From NCBI GenBank assembly GCA_002449595.1, contig DJXE01000174.1, positions 1 through 6,402 on the forward strand: a stretch of 6,402 bases of DNA, given 5' to 3'. Below, in pieces: positions 5,767-6,402 of this stretch (position 1 is its first letter; the number at the start of each line of letters is the position of its first letter). The notes under the pieces were generated by a model, which searched no databases, was not told where the DNA came from, and worked only from the letters and a program-made list of their open reading frames with translations. Both the position numbers and the translations under genes were made by a program. Source of the DNA: Lachnospiraceae bacterium UBA7012 (lineage in GTDB: Bacteria; Bacillota; Clostridia; Lachnospirales; Lachnospiraceae).

Positions 5767-6402
<636 letters not shown>

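Overview
The window reads as a compact piece of chromosome from a fermentative, strictly anaerobic member of the Clostridia (Bacillota). The evidence is the protein set: a pyruvate:ferredoxin oxidoreductase, a clostridial-type butyrate kinase, and a family II inorganic pyrophosphatase carrying the CBS-DRTGG-CBS insert that is typical of clostridia. GC content is high for that class and codons end mostly in G or C, so a GC-rich gut, oral or rumen lineage is likely; I cannot name a genus. I see no rRNA, tRNA, CRISPR array, insertion sequence or phage gene.

Layout. Positions 1-1487 (minus) hold the first ~495 codons of a glycoside hydrolase family 2 enzyme resembling beta-glucuronidase; its C-terminal end, with the nucleophile, lies off the left edge. 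Positions 1488-1692 form a divergent control region with candidate promoters for both flanking genes, an 18-bp imperfect palindrome and several short repeats. Positions 1693-2655 (plus) encode an alpha/beta hydrolase of the monoacylglycerol lipase/lysophospholipase type. Its stop codon abuts the stop codon of the next, convergent gene with no base between. The right 60% is a same-strand (minus) series: the C-terminal end of pyruvate:ferredoxin oxidoreductase (6402-5767), butyrate kinase (5552-4461) and the regulated pyrophosphatase (4368-2656). The two gaps in this series, 214 and 92 bases, each contain a strong GC-rich hairpin.

How the genes work together. Pyruvate oxidation supplies acetyl-CoA and reduced ferredoxin. 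Butyrate kinase performs the last, ATP-forming step of butyrate production. The pyrophosphatase removes PPi and, from its family, should respond to adenine nucleotides. That makes a plausible central energy-metabolism cluster, although the hairpin-bearing gaps leave open whether it is one transcript. The GH2 enzyme and lipase supply sugars and fatty acids/glycerol from outside material and look independent of the fermentation genes.

Nothing here amounts to an undescribed system. The most distinctive details are a threefold 10-residue repeat inserted in the Ig-like domain of the GH2 enzyme, a palindrome lying across a candidate GH2 promoter, butyrate kinase without an adjacent phosphotransbutyrylase, and an intergenic hairpin whose imperfect pairs are all G-U on the strand opposite to the genes.
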